DNA of 64,000 nucleotides from Gelatoporia subvermispora B. Its lineage: Eukaryota; Basidiomycota; Agaricomycetes; Polyporales; Gelatoporiaceae. How positions within the stretch are numbered: position 1 is the stretch's first letter; each line of letters begins with the position of its first letter. This document shows positions 38,042-50,690 of the stretch, piece by piece. Below the pieces are notes generated by a model. The model ran no database searches and had not been told where the DNA came from. It worked only from the letters and a program-made list of their open reading frames with translations. The stretch covers positions 1,091,778 through 1,155,777 of the forward strand of contig KB445799.1 of NCBI GenBank assembly GCA_000320605.2. The letters are read 5' to 3'. Position numbers and translations under genes: made by a program.

Positions 38042-38350
38042 TCTTCAACATCTATGCTCGTTCGTCGATCGCTGTCATTCATCGTATCAGGTGGCTCGCG
38101 GGCGCTCGAACGTGCGAGATCCCGAAACCCTTCAGCATTGCCAGCGCCTTGTACTCCACGCAATAGTTGAAGAATGCGGTCTTCCTCCACCCTCAGTCGA
38201 TAATGTCCGGACACATGATGCAGCGTTATCACAGCGCACCTCGAGCGGCGCTGCGTGTGTTCTGGTGCTCTAGCTGTTATGACACCCGTGGGCCCCTGGC
38301 TGAAGATATAAACAAACGAGCTGCGCTCTCGCAGCATTAGAGCAGCCGTG

Positions 38351-39170
38351 ATGTTGATTGACATTCCAGTGGTTCTTGCGTTTTCGCTCTGGATGCTCTA
38401 CGTGTATGAACGCGAGAGGTACCTCCGAGCCTCGCGAGGTCTCCCTCTGCCGCCAGGCCCTCCAGGGGGATAGCTCTTCGGGAATATTCGTGCGCTCACT
38501 CATCATGAGGCCCCGCGATTGTTCGCTCAGTATAAGAAGCAGTACGGTGTGCCGTTATGGTCTCTCAACAAGTTTCGCACGATGCAGAATATACGGCAGG
38601 AGCCTCATCATGTTGCAAGGATTGGGAAACAGGATACTTGTAGTCACTTCCGCGGAGATCATGAATGATCTATACGATAAACGGGCGAGCAAGTATTCAG
38701 ACCGGCCGAACTTCGTGTTTGCCGGGGAGCTGGTCGGGCTTAACAAAGTATCGTAGACAAGGCGTTGACTCGGAAGAGTCTCTCGGGAGACTGACGTGGG
38801 GTATATACATTCTGACCCTGATGCCGTACGGCGGCGAGTGGCGCGCGCAGCGCAAGGTCGCACACACGGCGCTGAAGTCTGCGCAGCTGAAGGACTACTA
38901 TCGTATGCAGGAGGAGATCGCAGGGCGGTTGTGCAAGGCTTTACTGAGCACGCCTGAGGATTTTGATCACCACATTCACATGTAGGGATCTCTCGATCGC
39001 TGCTCTGCATCGTTTTTTCCTAAATCATTGGCTCTTCTTTCCTAGGAGCACCGGAGGGCTCATAATTGCGATCACGTCCGGGATCCCGGCCTCGCCCGTC
39101 CAAGCTGGCGTGAGCGGTTCACGGTACTGCGATGTCTGTGACCGCGTTCTGAAGTGACCTTGTCTTGTTG
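38351..39170 (+). pseudogene. Cytochrome P450 relic, 5' half
   Basis: It matches the P450 at 54656-55485 through the first four exons (LIDIPVVLAFSLWMLYVYE, KFRTMQN, RASKYSDRPNFVFAG, LMPYGGEWRAQRKVAHTALK). In exon 1 the Trp codon after PPGPPGG is TAG (38471-38473). The 3' half, including the ExxR and haem-binding regions, is absent: at about 39170 the sequence jumps to DNA that in the other copy lies 2.2 kb further on (57699). A GATATAAAC TATA-like element remains at 38305-38313. Confidence 0.88.
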
Positions 39171-40599
39171 CCTTCCCACAACGTACGGCTGACAGCGACT
39201 GGTGTAGGTAGTCAGAGGTGTGCATGATGGGTTTGCAAAACCTGATGCTAGAATCAGTGGATATCAGAACAGATGTGACTACTATCGGGCTTGGGATGAC
39301 AAGACTCCGATGTTGAGACGTCTCGAACAATTATGCAGGTGGGCATCGACCGGGGGCGGTCAGAGCTGGCGCTTCCAGATGATTCCGTGCACAATTCTGA
39401 AGCGATTTTTATGCGCTGGATTGCGTTAGAATCGAGTATCGTTCTGACTGCCCGACGGTTATGACTCGATTTTGGAGGTCGATCCTGCGAGCGATGGGCA
39501 GTGGTCTTAGGATACTCGGCATGGAAGTTTACCCAATACTGAGTGTTGCATTTTGATAATAGCCCACGTACGATCATCTCGAATGTTCGAATGTCTACTA
39601 TTCAGGTTCTAGCTAGGTCTGGGAACAGAAACCCATTTTCGGTACTCTCACACGCCTGTTCCGGGGGCGACTATTGGGCCATCAGGATTTATCTTTTCAA
39701 GCGCTGCTCGGACTCCCGGCATTACCCCGGAGTTGCGCACGCAGATCCCCGCACCTTTGAGGCGGACAAGCATGTTCCAGACCCGGCTTACTCCTCTCAT
39801 CGATCTGAAGGACTTCATATCGAAGATAGACACTTGTGCATCCACATCACAGGTGTGCTCTGAGAATGGGATATAGCACGTAAGAGTCCGAGTCGCCTTC
39901 GGCAAGTGTCCTTGACCAGCATATACAGATAGACACTTTTCAGGCCGCTGAAGAGTACCAGCCTCCTCGTGTTCCAGAATGACCTGGGGATTTCCTCGAC
40001 GCGATCAAATACAAGTTCAGGATAACTCATGATGACGATGAGCTCAGCTTGTTTCGTCGAGCAGGTGCCACGCTACGCAAGGGCGGAGGAGCGAGGCCAA
40101 TCATCTGTGCTCCGAGGATGAGCAAATTATGGTACAAGCACCGGTGCTCCACGATCCGGCGTGTTCTCACTAATGAGATGCCGTTGACCATATTCCGGTG
40201 AAGACCGACTGGATGCTCGTAGTATTTTTCGATTAATCGGCGTTCTTTCTCATGATCCCAGCAGCTCGTCTAGGGGTTGTCGCTATTCCGCCTCCCTCAA
40301 TTCCGAACATGGCACAAACGATAGGTTGTGCAGCTCACAATCGAGTCCGAACGCCAGACGGATACAGTGGTCTGTTACTACTGTCCAGCTGTACGACATC
40401 ACAAACACATGTCATATGATTTGAGCGAACCTCGTCGCACATGACGTCGGGTGAATACGAGCGGGAGGGAGACCACTCAGACATGTAGTCTGGGGACTAC
40501 GGGACACACCCGCCTTTCCAGGGGCCTTGTCCGGACCACGGAGCCTCCCTGGATCACGCACAACGATGAGAACAGATTGCGGGGACGAGACCGCCTAGC
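39171..40599. other. Non-coding tail of the duplicated segment
   Basis: No gene is recognised. 39180-40080 matches 57700-58620, and 40150-40450 matches 60009-60365. Open frames here are short and shifted between the two copies, so the DNA is probably not coding. Confidence 0.6.
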
Positions 40600-42100
40600 C
40601 ACTCTGCCTCCTATGATCTATCCCCTGCCGTGGACCCGTGCCATCACCAGTCGCGACCGTCCGGCCGCTTGGACGAGAAGCAGTCCCACACCGTCGATCA
40701 CCACGCCAATGCTAGCACGTCGTTCAGCGGTACTTGCAGATCCTCGTGCCGCAAGGAGCGTGGAATCTGAGATCAGTCTGCTAGGGATGGACGCCACCGT
40801 CGCCGTGGACCGCTGCACGTCTCGTCTCGGTGGGCCGTGGCACGCTCCGGGTAATCTTGTGCGCTGTGGACGAAGCGACGGAATTGGGGTGGACGCGTCC
40901 GGGGAGGTTCCGGAGTCCGGAGTCCGAACTAGGCTGAGCGGGGCAGGTCCTGAAGTAATAGACGGTGGACGCGTGCATCGTGAAGGTGCGTGGTCTCGTT
41001 GTGCCTCTCTTTGCCGAACGTCACAGGTGGCGCTGACTTCCCCGAGAACAGTGTACTTGATCGAGATCTGCGCCGGCTTGTTTCTGGTGCTTGTCGCAGG
41101 GATATGGTGCTGCAAGGGTGCGTTGCGCTTCGAGTCATGTACCTGACGGCGCAAATATCGTGACGACTTGCCCTCGGAAGGCACTTTTGAGAGTCCTCTG
41201 GTGCATGCTGTAGCTGCATGAGTGCGTCTGCGACCATCGCCAGTGTGATCCATATACTGATTTTCTCTTTGGTGTCCAGGCTGTCGGAAATGTCCAACAT
41301 GTGGTCTATCTAAGCCGTGGGAGGTGCATCATGACCTGGCTTTGGCAGGACAATGGATGCGATATGACACTGCCACCCGGCGAACACTTTCCAGGGGGAT
41401 TATGCACACAACAGGCCAGTCCGAGACCACCCATCATCAGCTACAGTTACTTCATTTACCTGTCAATTCGCGCTCTCAGCTCCACCGATCTGTCTCCTCA
41501 AGGGACGCAGCAACCACCCGCCAGCCACCATCGCTCCCGCTCCCCGTCCTGCTCTCTCCAGGGCCGCGTCGGTGACCGCATACGTCCGCGTATTCTTCTC
41601 GTCCCTCAGCGTGCAACAGACCTTGAGCACGGTCGGTGCAAGAGGCTCGCCTATGACGCGCCCTCGGGCCAGCCAGTCGGGCCAGATCTCCGCCGCATCA
41701 ATGTCGCAGGAGCGCGTTGCCCACCCACGCGCGCTGGTCCCAGTCGGTCTTGTCAATCAGGACTGTTGCCCAACAGGCTCTACTACGGTGGCAACGCGCA
41801 CGGGAAGCCGTAGAGCCCGCGCGAGACCGCCGGAGCGGAGGCGCGGAGATGAGCGCCGCAGCGTGCAGGACGTATGTCGCAGGTAGCAGATGTCTGATAT
41901 GCGACGATTCGAGCTGCGCAGTTCGAATTCAGGCCCCGACTCAGACATCTCGATGTGCGGCGGGCTCGATGATTGGGCGACGTGTCAACGAGAGCGTGCT
42001 CGACGTCGTTCAAGAACGACCTTCCCGCATTAAGCGACTCGCGAGCATCGCTGCATCTCTGCATCGGCGTCCATATCCTGGCCCGGGACTGGTCTGCACG
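40600..42100 (+). repeat. Dispersed block R, copy d (most diverged)
   Basis: It shares gacgcgtccggggagg (about 40892), a hydrophobic reading near 41045-41110 (YLIEICAGLFLVLVAG) and the right-half landmarks with the other copies. Its GC content is higher and the open frames are longer, but no frame is conserved with the other copies. Confidence 0.45.
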
Positions 42101-42896
42101 CAGATATGCAGTGTGCTCGGCGTGAAGACTCCGCAAAACACGTGTGCAGGTGACGGGCTCGAGGCTCCAGCGACACTCGTTTTGCTGCGCGAGATCCGAC
42201 CGGTTCTGGATACTTCCCGATTAGGTCATATACATACCATATCCGGCAACTCTTGACCTAACACAACTTAGTATGGAAGAGACTTTCGCATCCGAGCTGA
42301 TCACTATGCACCTTCTGCACTTACTGGGCGTCGACGACTTTCTTGACTTGCGGGGCCTCGCGGGCATGTCTGAATCACGCATCGCAGGGGCCGCCCTCGG
42401 ACGCAAACAATAGCGCGACTTGGGTGCCGCATCGGACGGTTTGATGTCTTCGTGCGCCTCATGAACGCAGCAGTCGTACGAGAGCCGGCGGAGCGTCTAG
42501 CAGCGGACCCTCAAGGCTTCATCCGCGAGCAGTCCTACCGTGTGCACAATTCCGACAGGGACCTGTTCGTGTGGGCGGGGCCCGGGACCCCTGCCGGATT
42601 GGATCCTCGTCGACGCGGCGAAGATTTGGCTTGGCTAGATCGTCCGAGGGCGCCCCATGGACGAGTCCCTTGCGCGGAACGCGCTCGAGTAGTTCGAGTG
42701 CATCTCAAAGTCGATGTTTGTATATAATGGTCACGCCAAGGCAAAGCATACATACCATTAGAACTGCACGTTTTGTTGTAGACAATTGGTCATCGCCGAA
42801 TATAAACGCATTAAAATCCATACATTTAGCTGAGAGATACGCCAGGGTACATGTTGTACAGAACACATCGCCGAGCTACTTCTAACGAGTCGTGTG
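42101..42896. other. Intergenic downstream of NTPase B
   Basis: About 800 bp with no convincing gene. A 46-codon frame at 42272-42412 looks gene-like in composition (MHLLHLLGVDDFLDLRGL) but has no supporting exon or homolog here. Confidence 0.45.
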
Positions 42897-45800
42897 TCAG
42901 TTATCCTCATCATCGCTGCTCCCTTGCTTGTCTTTGAATCTTTTCCTCGAGCGCGATCCCTCTCCTCCGTGATCACCGTCGTTGGTGCCTTTGGGTTTCT
43001 TCCTCCTAGGCAACTCGTCGTCTACGTGGTTGACCTTTCGCTTCTCCATGGGCATCTTCTTCGAGTCCATCCTCTTCTTTGCCTCCCTAGAGGGCGACTC
43101 CTCCTGGCTGGGTTTATCATCACCCGACTCGGCTGGCGACTTCAGCAGTATCTCTCCCAGATACAGCTCATCCTGAACGTTCTCCTCCTCCCGAACCTCG
43201 CGTCGAACACGTTCGTCCTCGACCTTGAATGGATCCATTTCGAAATGGCGTGCTTTGGACTTGATCGGGTGCTCGTCTCCCTGCCCTATCGCCTTGAGCT
43301 TCCAAGTACTCCAGTCGTGGACACCTTGGTCGGTGGATTCACGTTCTGACTTGTGTAGATACCATTGACCTTGCCACCAATTCTCATTCTCCTCGTTCCC
43401 CTCCTCATCGTCCGCGTTGCCCTCTGCATCCTTTTCGTCGTCCGGGAATTCGACATCGTATTCTTCAAAGAAGTCCTCATCCAGTTCTGGGCTAGATTGG
43501 GCTTCGGCGGTGTCTGTGACAGGAGAAAGAGCTTGGGTATCCGGGGATTCCTCTGCCTGTCTGTCCTGACCATTCTCATCCAATGTATCGTCCGAGACAG
43601 CCGACTCAGTAGCGGAGGCAGCTGCCTGTTGCTCCACGGCATGAAGAATGTCCTCGTCTCTGCCTGCGAATACATCATCAGGAACATAATCTTTCTTGGC
43701 AATTGCGTGCTCGATCTGCATGGCCTTTACGATCCAGTCATTGAGAGCGATCCAGTGATAGGAGTCGATCATGGTATACCAGATGGGCTTCTGGCGCAGC
43801 ATTCCTCTGAGCGAACCTTCAACATGCTTGCGTGGATATTCGTCGAACAGGTCACGGTTGGCGAGCAGAACTTGGTATATAGGTCGTTCAGATCTCTCGA
43901 TGACCTTGTAGACTCGCTCGGAGCACCCATAGGCATAGATATTGTAACGCGGATGAAGAGGCTTCTTCTTCTTCGTCTTTCTGTCGCGTAACTCTCGTTG
44001 TATCTGCTTCTGCCGACCCAGTGTGACTTTTGCGGGAGACTGAGTACTGGTTGAAGGAACTGCAGGATGCTGAAATACCAGAGTCTTTTCCTTTTGCCCT
44101 TTCGAAGGCTTTACAACGTTCCTCGGCCCCAAGACATACCGAGCGCGGCCGCAGACCCCGAGCTCCATGACCAGCGCTATGTACGGCCGTCTCGTGAAGG
44201 CGTGTCCTTGGGAGTAGATGAAGACGTTCAGAGAATCCGCGCAGATGTTGTATTGTGCCCGGGAGCCCTCCACGAGGCGGCGCTTGAAAGATACCAGCAA
44301 GACCGTCATGTTCTTCTCGCAGATGTCGTCTATGTCCACGACTACGGGGATGGCAACGTCGATCTGCGATTGGGTAGGATGTCCCATTTGTGCTTGTCCT
44401 CTTAGGTACGCCGCGAACAGAGCGAGCGAAGTGATACCCCCGTCGTCTCCCAGACGCCCAAAGTGCGTGAAATGGACATAAGCTGTAGCGAAGACTTCCC
44501 GGAATGTCTTCTTCGCCGGATGAACATCAGCGTGGTCGTCGCCGCCATCGTCGTTGTCGTCGTTGTCGTTATCGCTGTCGTTGCCATTGCCATCAGGCTT
44601 CTTGATAATCGGGATATTGTCAGGAAAGCTGTCGAGGATCCTCATCGCATGCTCCGAAGTGAAGAGCTCCTCGATGAAGAAGATGAGCGGGCACCCGGCG
44701 CTGTAGTTCACAGGACCTGACTGTTCCGTGACCCGATGGTTTCGCTCGACGGCCGCGTCGTATGCAAGTGTAAGTAGGATCCGACCCACAACCTCGCCGC
44801 GCTCCCCAGGACTGCAGAGATCATGGCGTAGTGCTTCTGCGGCAATCGCAGGCAATGTCGTAGGACCTTTCTCAGGGTTGGATTGTTTGAGAAGTGATAG
44901 TTCCCGTGCGGCTGCCTCAGCCAGGATTGGCTCCGAAGGATATCCCGAGCGCATGTACTCGCGGTGGTCAGGCACCGAGAAGGCGGTTCGCATGTGGCTG
45001 GCGACCTGGGTGGAGAGTTCGCCGTATGTCTTCTCGCGAGCAGGCTCGTAGCCAAGGGAGATACGGTTATCAGCGAGAACACGTCGTGCCAAAGGGCTCC
45101 ATCGATCGGAAAGGTCTCGATCTCCGGACCCCTCATTCCAGTCGAGCGGGTCGCTACAGCCAATGAGCTTTGCGCGAGCCAGGTCCATGAGCTCCTTAGT
45201 GGCGGCGGCGGGATCAACCTTTTCCTGCCTTTCCTTGCCTTTGGAATAAGACTGCGTTGAATCGCCATCTTTAGAGACTTCCAAGACTTTGTTGGTCCCC
45301 TGCAACATTGACTGCCACCTGGGCCTCTAGATGAGACATCTGCACATATTATAACAAAGCTGCATACGCACAGTGGTCGCCCAAACTGAGCCATGAACTC
45401 GATGGTGCTGATCTTCTTTAGTGTGTGGCCGGTCCGTCTCAGAGGAAAGTTTGGTGAGCAATCAAAGGCCGTCTCGGTGAATGGAGCGACCAGGGAATCA
45501 AAGTGATTACGAGCTGCATCCGATGTCGACATGCGTTTAGGAGGAGCGAGGAGTGCCACGTTAGAATTTGTCGAAAGGAAGATAAAAAATATCGGGAGTC
45601 CACGGAACGCGTCCAGTGAGGTACATAGAGCCTCGAACATGTTCCCTTCCTTCCCGTTGTTTGGCACCTTTGCCAGGGCCAGCGCATCTGCTTCATCAAA
45701 AGAGCAGACCATCTTGACACAGTTGAGGTTACTCGCCCGTGCAGAAGGCTTCACGAGACCGTCAATCTGCTTGATGAGGTTGCACAGTGCTTGTCGGAGC

Positions 45801-47019
45801 TCACGCCGCAGCGCCTTTCTTTGCTTAGCGTTTATGTGGGTCCCCTAAGACATGACCGTCAGTGGGAGGTCCTAAAATGCATTACGACGAACTCACTGAG
45901 CCTCGGTGCATTTGAACAGCATCTTCGTACATATACCCACGGGCCCGTTCGAAAGTGACACTCCAGAGCGATGCCAGATCACCATACGTGTCTTGTTGCT
46001 TGATATTAGCACTTTCGATGCTCTGTGACAGTACCTGAAACAGCGCGATGAACCACGTCCAGAAAAAGGCTTCTTGTTCACGGTATGACATTGATCTTGA
46101 TCTAAGAAAGTGATCCCTGGGAGCACGATCAGGTTTGGGGTACGACCTCATTTCTAACGCAGGATGAGTGAAAGAAATGAAAGTGTGATATCTGGACATA
46201 CGTTGTCGTGTGGAACTGTCGGAACGGCGAAAATTGATTGAGATGGAGAACATCAGCGATGCAAGTTGGCTGATCATGCGGGATTTCCCAGAGCCACTTC
46301 CATTGATCAGGCAGGCATAGTTAGCGAATGGAACCCGCTTGCCCTCTTGTACTGTCTCTTGAAATGCTTCTTGGATGTTGACGTAGAGTAGCTTGTGCAA
46401 GACACCAGTATACTCCGTTTTCCAGGCGACCCGAAGCGCTGATAGTGAGGACATCAGTATATTGGATTGAGTCCTACGGGCTCATGCGATCGTACCTTTT
46501 GCTGTGAAGTTTCGCGGCGATTAGCATAGGGTATATACAATGATCTGAGATTAGGCATACCCTGAACTTTGTTGTTAAACACAGTGCCTTTCGTTCTTTC
46601 ATCGTCTCCAGCCTCCGGGAGGTCATACCAAAAGGCTAGTTTATATTCCACTTGTCATGTTTCCCAGACCTGTGATTGTGAATGAACTCACTATACTGTA
46701 GGAACTTTGTGTAGTCCTTGTTTGCCCATGCACGCCGTAGCTCCTCTTGGACCCATGTATTCTCCTCTAAGAAGCGCGTCAAATAAGCCTGGTCCGTGTA
46801 TGGGATCGTGATGTCACGATAGATATCGTTCCCGAATAGGACAACAGATAGCAATGCCACAGCATCGCTTACGCTAGGCGCAGCCTCTTGATACGTCTTA
46901 GACCCGAGCTCGGGATGGAATTGTGAGATAAGCTCAGATATGACGTTATGGGCAACAACACATAATCCCACTCGATTTTCACCCAGTGGGGACACCCGTG
47001 GCGGATTTCGGGCTGACAT
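42897..47019 (-). CDS. Large P-loop NTPase, copy B (intact)
   Basis: Six exons: 47019-46692, 46635-46561, 46438-46202, 46153-45897, 45844-45372 and 45318-42897. They sum to 3792 nt (1263 aa), in frame. Seen: a Walker A-like NGSGSGKSR (Lys186), Walker B VCSFDEAD (Asp349-Glu350), sensor-like FFIFLSTNS (about 385-393), FMAQFGRPL, then a long conserved region (ELGVCGRARYV, RYNIYAYGCSERVY, YQVLLANRDLFDEYPRK). The C-terminus is highly acidic, then basic (PRRKKPKG, RSRKRFKDK), a likely nuclear signal. An acidic DNDSDNDNDDNDDGGDD insert is absent from copy A. The start is chosen by alignment with copy A; an ATG at 47049 is possible. The function is unknown; an AAA/STAND-like switch is likely. It is head-to-head with paralog 8. 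Confidence 0.85.
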
Positions 47020-47813
47020 TGAGGACGGCAACAGAGAGAATGCTGGCATGGTGAGGCAGATATTAGCATTTGTTGAACAAACCATTCGTATGTATGAATT
47101 GACTTACGGGTAACTGAAACTCAACACAGAGTCCTGCAGAAAGAATAGGAGTGCAGTGTAGATCGAGGAATGCTGTCGGGAAAGCTGTCGGTGCCTCGGT
47201 GAGGATTACTGCCATTATATATGAATCTCACCCTCGGATGGTTTATTCGGATCTACCGCTGGTGGCCCGAGAACAATAGAACAGTGAATGCAATGTGGCC
47301 AGTGGTCCCCTCAGGCCGAACGGGTCGCACTGTGGGACGTTCTCGTGGAAATTATCCGCGCGAAGCTACTGCTTAGCCATTCACAAAGCGGAAGCTGAAT
47401 AGAAATATCCGATTTGAAAACTGGACCCCTTTGTATATCTTATTGTTCAATTCATCTGATGTAGCAGGTTCTGCGGAGGAGAATTGACCTCGCCTCCTTG
47501 GGTTTGAGAGACAGACACAATATTACCGGAAGCCAGAAACAATGTGGCGCCCTCACATTGGAGTGAGGTAGCATAGAATGTGCTTGCGTGAAAGGAATGA
47601 CGGGACAGCGAGTCATGGAATCCTTTATGCGACGGTTTTGGATCTTGGTGCTAGAAGGGCCACTAGAATGCGAACCGCGATTAGCCACCGTCAGGCGTCA
47701 GCTGGTCCGGGCGGCCCGGAACGCCGCTCCTTATATAAGGGCCGTTGAGTTGCGCTGAACTGTCTCTCAGCACATCCTCGCTATCCTACCCAAGCGCTGT
47801 ATACCTTGCTCTC
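47020..47813. promoter_or_regulatory. Shared divergent intergenic region, NTPase B / paralog 8
   Basis: A 794-bp spacer between divergent starts, nearly the same length as the 805-bp spacer at 23805-24609. It shares with that spacer a stretch containing atgtggcca and ttctcgtggaaa..atcc (about 47293-47360). The plus-strand side has the GC-rich motif and TATA of paralog 8. Confidence 0.6.
47704..47740 (+). promoter_or_regulatory. GC-rich motif plus TATA box of paralog 8
   Basis: GGTCCGGGCGGCCCGG at 47704-47719, then TATATAAG at 47732-47739, 110 and 82 bp before the ATG. This is the best preserved example of the element pair seen before the type II genes. Confidence 0.6.
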
Positions 47814-48658
47814 ATGCTTCACGAAGAACCTTGCGTTCAAGACGGTATAATTCGCGTGCCAGCTCCAGAGCTTGGAGCTGTCCCCACCCATGGATCCGCC
47901 CCCGGCCTGAGCAAAACCGGAACTTTCGCGGATCGTTCCAATCCTCAACATCCGGAGATTCGAAAGCTATCTCAATGGCTACAACAGCCAGAAGTCCCCA
48001 GTGATGCCAATGACTCAGACAAGTCAGATGAGTCGGACAAGTTAGATAGGTCGGACGGGTCAGATGGGTCGGACAGGTCTGATATGCCAGATGAGTCAGA
48101 CGCGCCAAGCGAGTCGGAGGCCTCTGATGGATCTGATGAGTATGTCTCTATCACATCTGAAGCGGGTGCTTGCTAAGTGTTTGAAAATGTCACATAGATT
48201 ATCTGTAAATGAACGCTCTGAGAAACCATGGGTTCCCCCGATCATGACGAGCCTCGACATGGAGTTCACTATCGACGACTTCGCCCCAGAGCCGTACATG
48301 TCGATGAAGGAACACATCATGAACGATGGGTATATCGAACATATGTACAGAACTTTCAGGAAGACCTGGCCGTCGCCCGAGGACGTGCAGAACGACGTCG
48401 ACGTTGCCGCGACCCTGCTGGTGCTCCTTGTTATGACTACTAGCCGCAAAGTTCGTCTTAGGGAGGAGTGGCTTGACGTCAAGAACCTGCGGATATTAGC
48501 AGAGCAGGAACTAGTTCGCAAATCTCTTGCAGGCGCAGTAACGCAGAAACATTTTGCCATCCTGCGCACCTTACGTGAGTAAACCGAATTTGTGTTGCTT
48601 GTTTCGACACTCATGTTGGCCTGCAGTTATTTGGTACCAATGCCACACAACGTTTTGA
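47814..48658 (+). CDS. Small acidic protein family, paralog 8 (type II)
   Basis: Three exons: 47814-48139, 48198-48574 and 48627-48658 (244 aa), the longest member. Exon 1 has an expanded Ser-Asp tract (SDKSDESDKLDRSDGSDGSD) built from gacgggtcagatgggtcg-like repeats. The exon 2 domain is type II with FTIDDFAPEPYM, KEHIMNDGY, FRKTWPSPEDV, LREEW and LRILAEQELVRKS; the tail is IWYQCHTTF. It starts head-to-head with NTPase B. Function unknown. Confidence 0.88.
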
Positions 48659-48849
48659 GCTGTCCGCCTATTGTGTATCATGTTGTTGTTATATCGTATT
48701 GACTGAGTTTCCTGTGCTCGGTGTGTCATGTAAACTTTTCTCAGTCTGTGTTAGCGGCCGCACTAGCGCTGAGGCCCGATTCAAACCATATGCATCATCA
48801 ACGTCTCAAGCTTCTTACCATCCTGCCCGCCTGATGTTTTCTTAGTTGT

Positions 48850-50290
48850 CTCGGTGTGCCACACTTGTGTGAAGCCCAAGGCGCTACAGTAGCCCAGTAC
48901 GACCACCACATACGGAACTGGGCGACACCGGCCACTACATCAGTCCTAAGTCCGTTGATCATGGCCATCGCTGTCGTCGTGGGCCGCTGCGCTCGCCATC
49001 TTTCTGGGCGGTGACACGCTCTTTCCGGTCTTCTGCGCAGCGAACGGAAGGCGGAGTCTTGCGGATGGCATTGACGCGTCCAGGGAGGTCCCATTGTCTG
49101 CACTGGGCGGGGAGTGACGGGGCTGGGCGGGACACTGTGCGAAGCGACAGGACAGACGGTCGGCGGTTCAAGTGGGACAAATAACGATGTCTTCGTGCAT
49201 CGTTGCTGGTGACACTGACGTCTCCCATCTTCGGGCACAAAGTACTTGATCGTGATCATTGATCATCACTGGCGAGTTCCTGGTGCTTCTCGCACAGGGA
49301 TCTGCAGCAGCTCTTCTGATGCTGTAGGGGTGCGTCTCGAGTCATGTACCTGGCGGTGCAAACACGCTGACGATTCACTATGGAAAGGTGTCTTGAAGAA
49401 TCCGCTGTACATGCTTCCCGCACCACCTTGTGTATGTAGCGGCCTCACGAGGACGTTTTGCGACCGTTGATAGTGTGTTCCATGTGCTGATTTCCCGCCT
49501 ATGTCCAGGCTGCCCGGAATGTCTAGCGCGTGGCCTATGTGCTGCAAGTCACCTCGTTTACCAACTAATGCATACTCTCAAGCCCTACCAGTCTCTTGTA
49601 TAAGGGAGTGCAGCAATTACCCGCCAGCAACTATTACTCCATGCCCGAATAGCTCTTCAGAGCCGCTGCAGCGACCGCATACATCGCGCTCCAATGTACG
49701 ACGGGTCGTCTTGCACACCCGCTCGAGCATGGTCTATCTTGTCGAGCCCGCGGTAGAATCAGCGCTGCTTGTGGATGTTGGTGACACTCTGCCGCCAATT
49801 GTTCTGCCCGCTCTGGTACGACGGCAGCGCGCAAGTGAAGCCGGAGAACCCGCACTGGTCCGTCTACCGTGCTCCCCGCGGCCGGTCGAGGGAGCGGTAG
49901 GCGATGAAGCTCATCGATTCAATATTGATGACAATTGCATGTCATGAAGCCTGTGAGGATAGACAAGAGCGCAGAAGGTACGTAAGGTCCGCTGTCAAAA
50001 GTCAAATCCTCTTCGAAGCCGAGTTGGGTCATGTCCGAAGTTGCCAAATATGGCAGGTATGTACCCGAATCGGGAAGTGTACACAACCGGGATCTCATAC
50101 GGTACCCCGCGTTTCTGAACAATAGGCCATGCGTGAAAAATCGAGCCCAGCAGAATTTGAGGCGGGCGCGGGAAGGATTCGCCTCTGACTTGGAAAGACA
50201 GGCACAACATGATATGCCAGAGACAGTAACTTGGCCGTCATATCGGAGTCGCGTAGTATAGCAGGATGCTCGTACAAAAGAAATGATTGG
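48850..50290 (+). repeat. Dispersed block R, copy e
   Basis: Close match to copy c (33240-34700), including gacgcgtccagggagg near 49073 and the FEAELGHVRSCQIWQV reading near 50010-50070. No continuous frame. It ends in the promoter of the gap-truncated gene start at 50530. Confidence 0.55.
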
Positions 50291-50536
50291 GCAGTGAGTA
50301 CACGAGTCGCGGAGTCCTGCATGCGACGCCTTTGGATCTTGATTCCAGAAAGTTGCAGTGTGGCCACGCATCGAAGACTGCGACTGCCAATCAGCGCCGG
50401 GCGTCGGTTGGTCCGAACGGGCCGGCACGCCGCTCGTTATTTAGGTTGTTCATTTGGCTTGAACTTGAACCATAGCTCTCGGCCACGCCCTCGCTATCTT
50501 GCTCAAGCACTCTACACCTTGATTCCCTCATGCTCT

Positions 50537-50690
50537 NNNNNNNNNNNNNNNNNNNNNNNNNNNNNNNNNNNNNNNNNNNNNNNNNNNNNNNNNNNNNNNN
50601 NNNNNNNNNNNNNNNNNNNNNNNNNNNNNNNNNNNNNNNNNNNNNNNNNNNNNNNNNNNNNNNNNNNNNNNNNNNNNNNNNNNNNNNNNN
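50537..50690. other. Assembly gap (154 N)
   Basis: A run of N. The ATG at 50530 just before it is the start codon of a type II paralog cut after two codons; the same start recurs complete at 51093 (paralog 9). Probably one gene, not two. Confidence 0.95.

Larger units (their letters stand above)
32245..40450 (+). repeat. Segmental duplication, left copy
   Basis: This segment aligns in order and orientation with 47814-60365: type II gene, block R, type II gene, type I gene, hydrolase relic, P450 sequence, and a non-coding tail. The tail pairs 39180-40080 with 57700-58620, and about 40150-40450 with 60009-60365. Relative to the right copy this one lacks about 2.2 kb inside and after the P450 (right-copy positions about 55485-57698) and about 1.4 kb further right. 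Confidence 0.8.

Noticed and set aside
42272..42412. 46-codon frame with gene-like composition
   Set aside because: Too short, with no partner exon with matching phase and no second copy in the duplicated DNA.
46496..46560. Apparent one-base frame error in NTPase B between exons 2 and 3
   Set aside because: It appears only if the GTACGA donor at 46495 is used. The GTATGC donor at 46560, in the same phase as copy A, restores the frame and makes the whole gene divisible by three.
50530..50536. An extra type II paralog at the gap
   Set aside because: Only two codons are visible and the flank is identical to that of paralog 9, so it is probably the same gene seen twice because of contig overlap.
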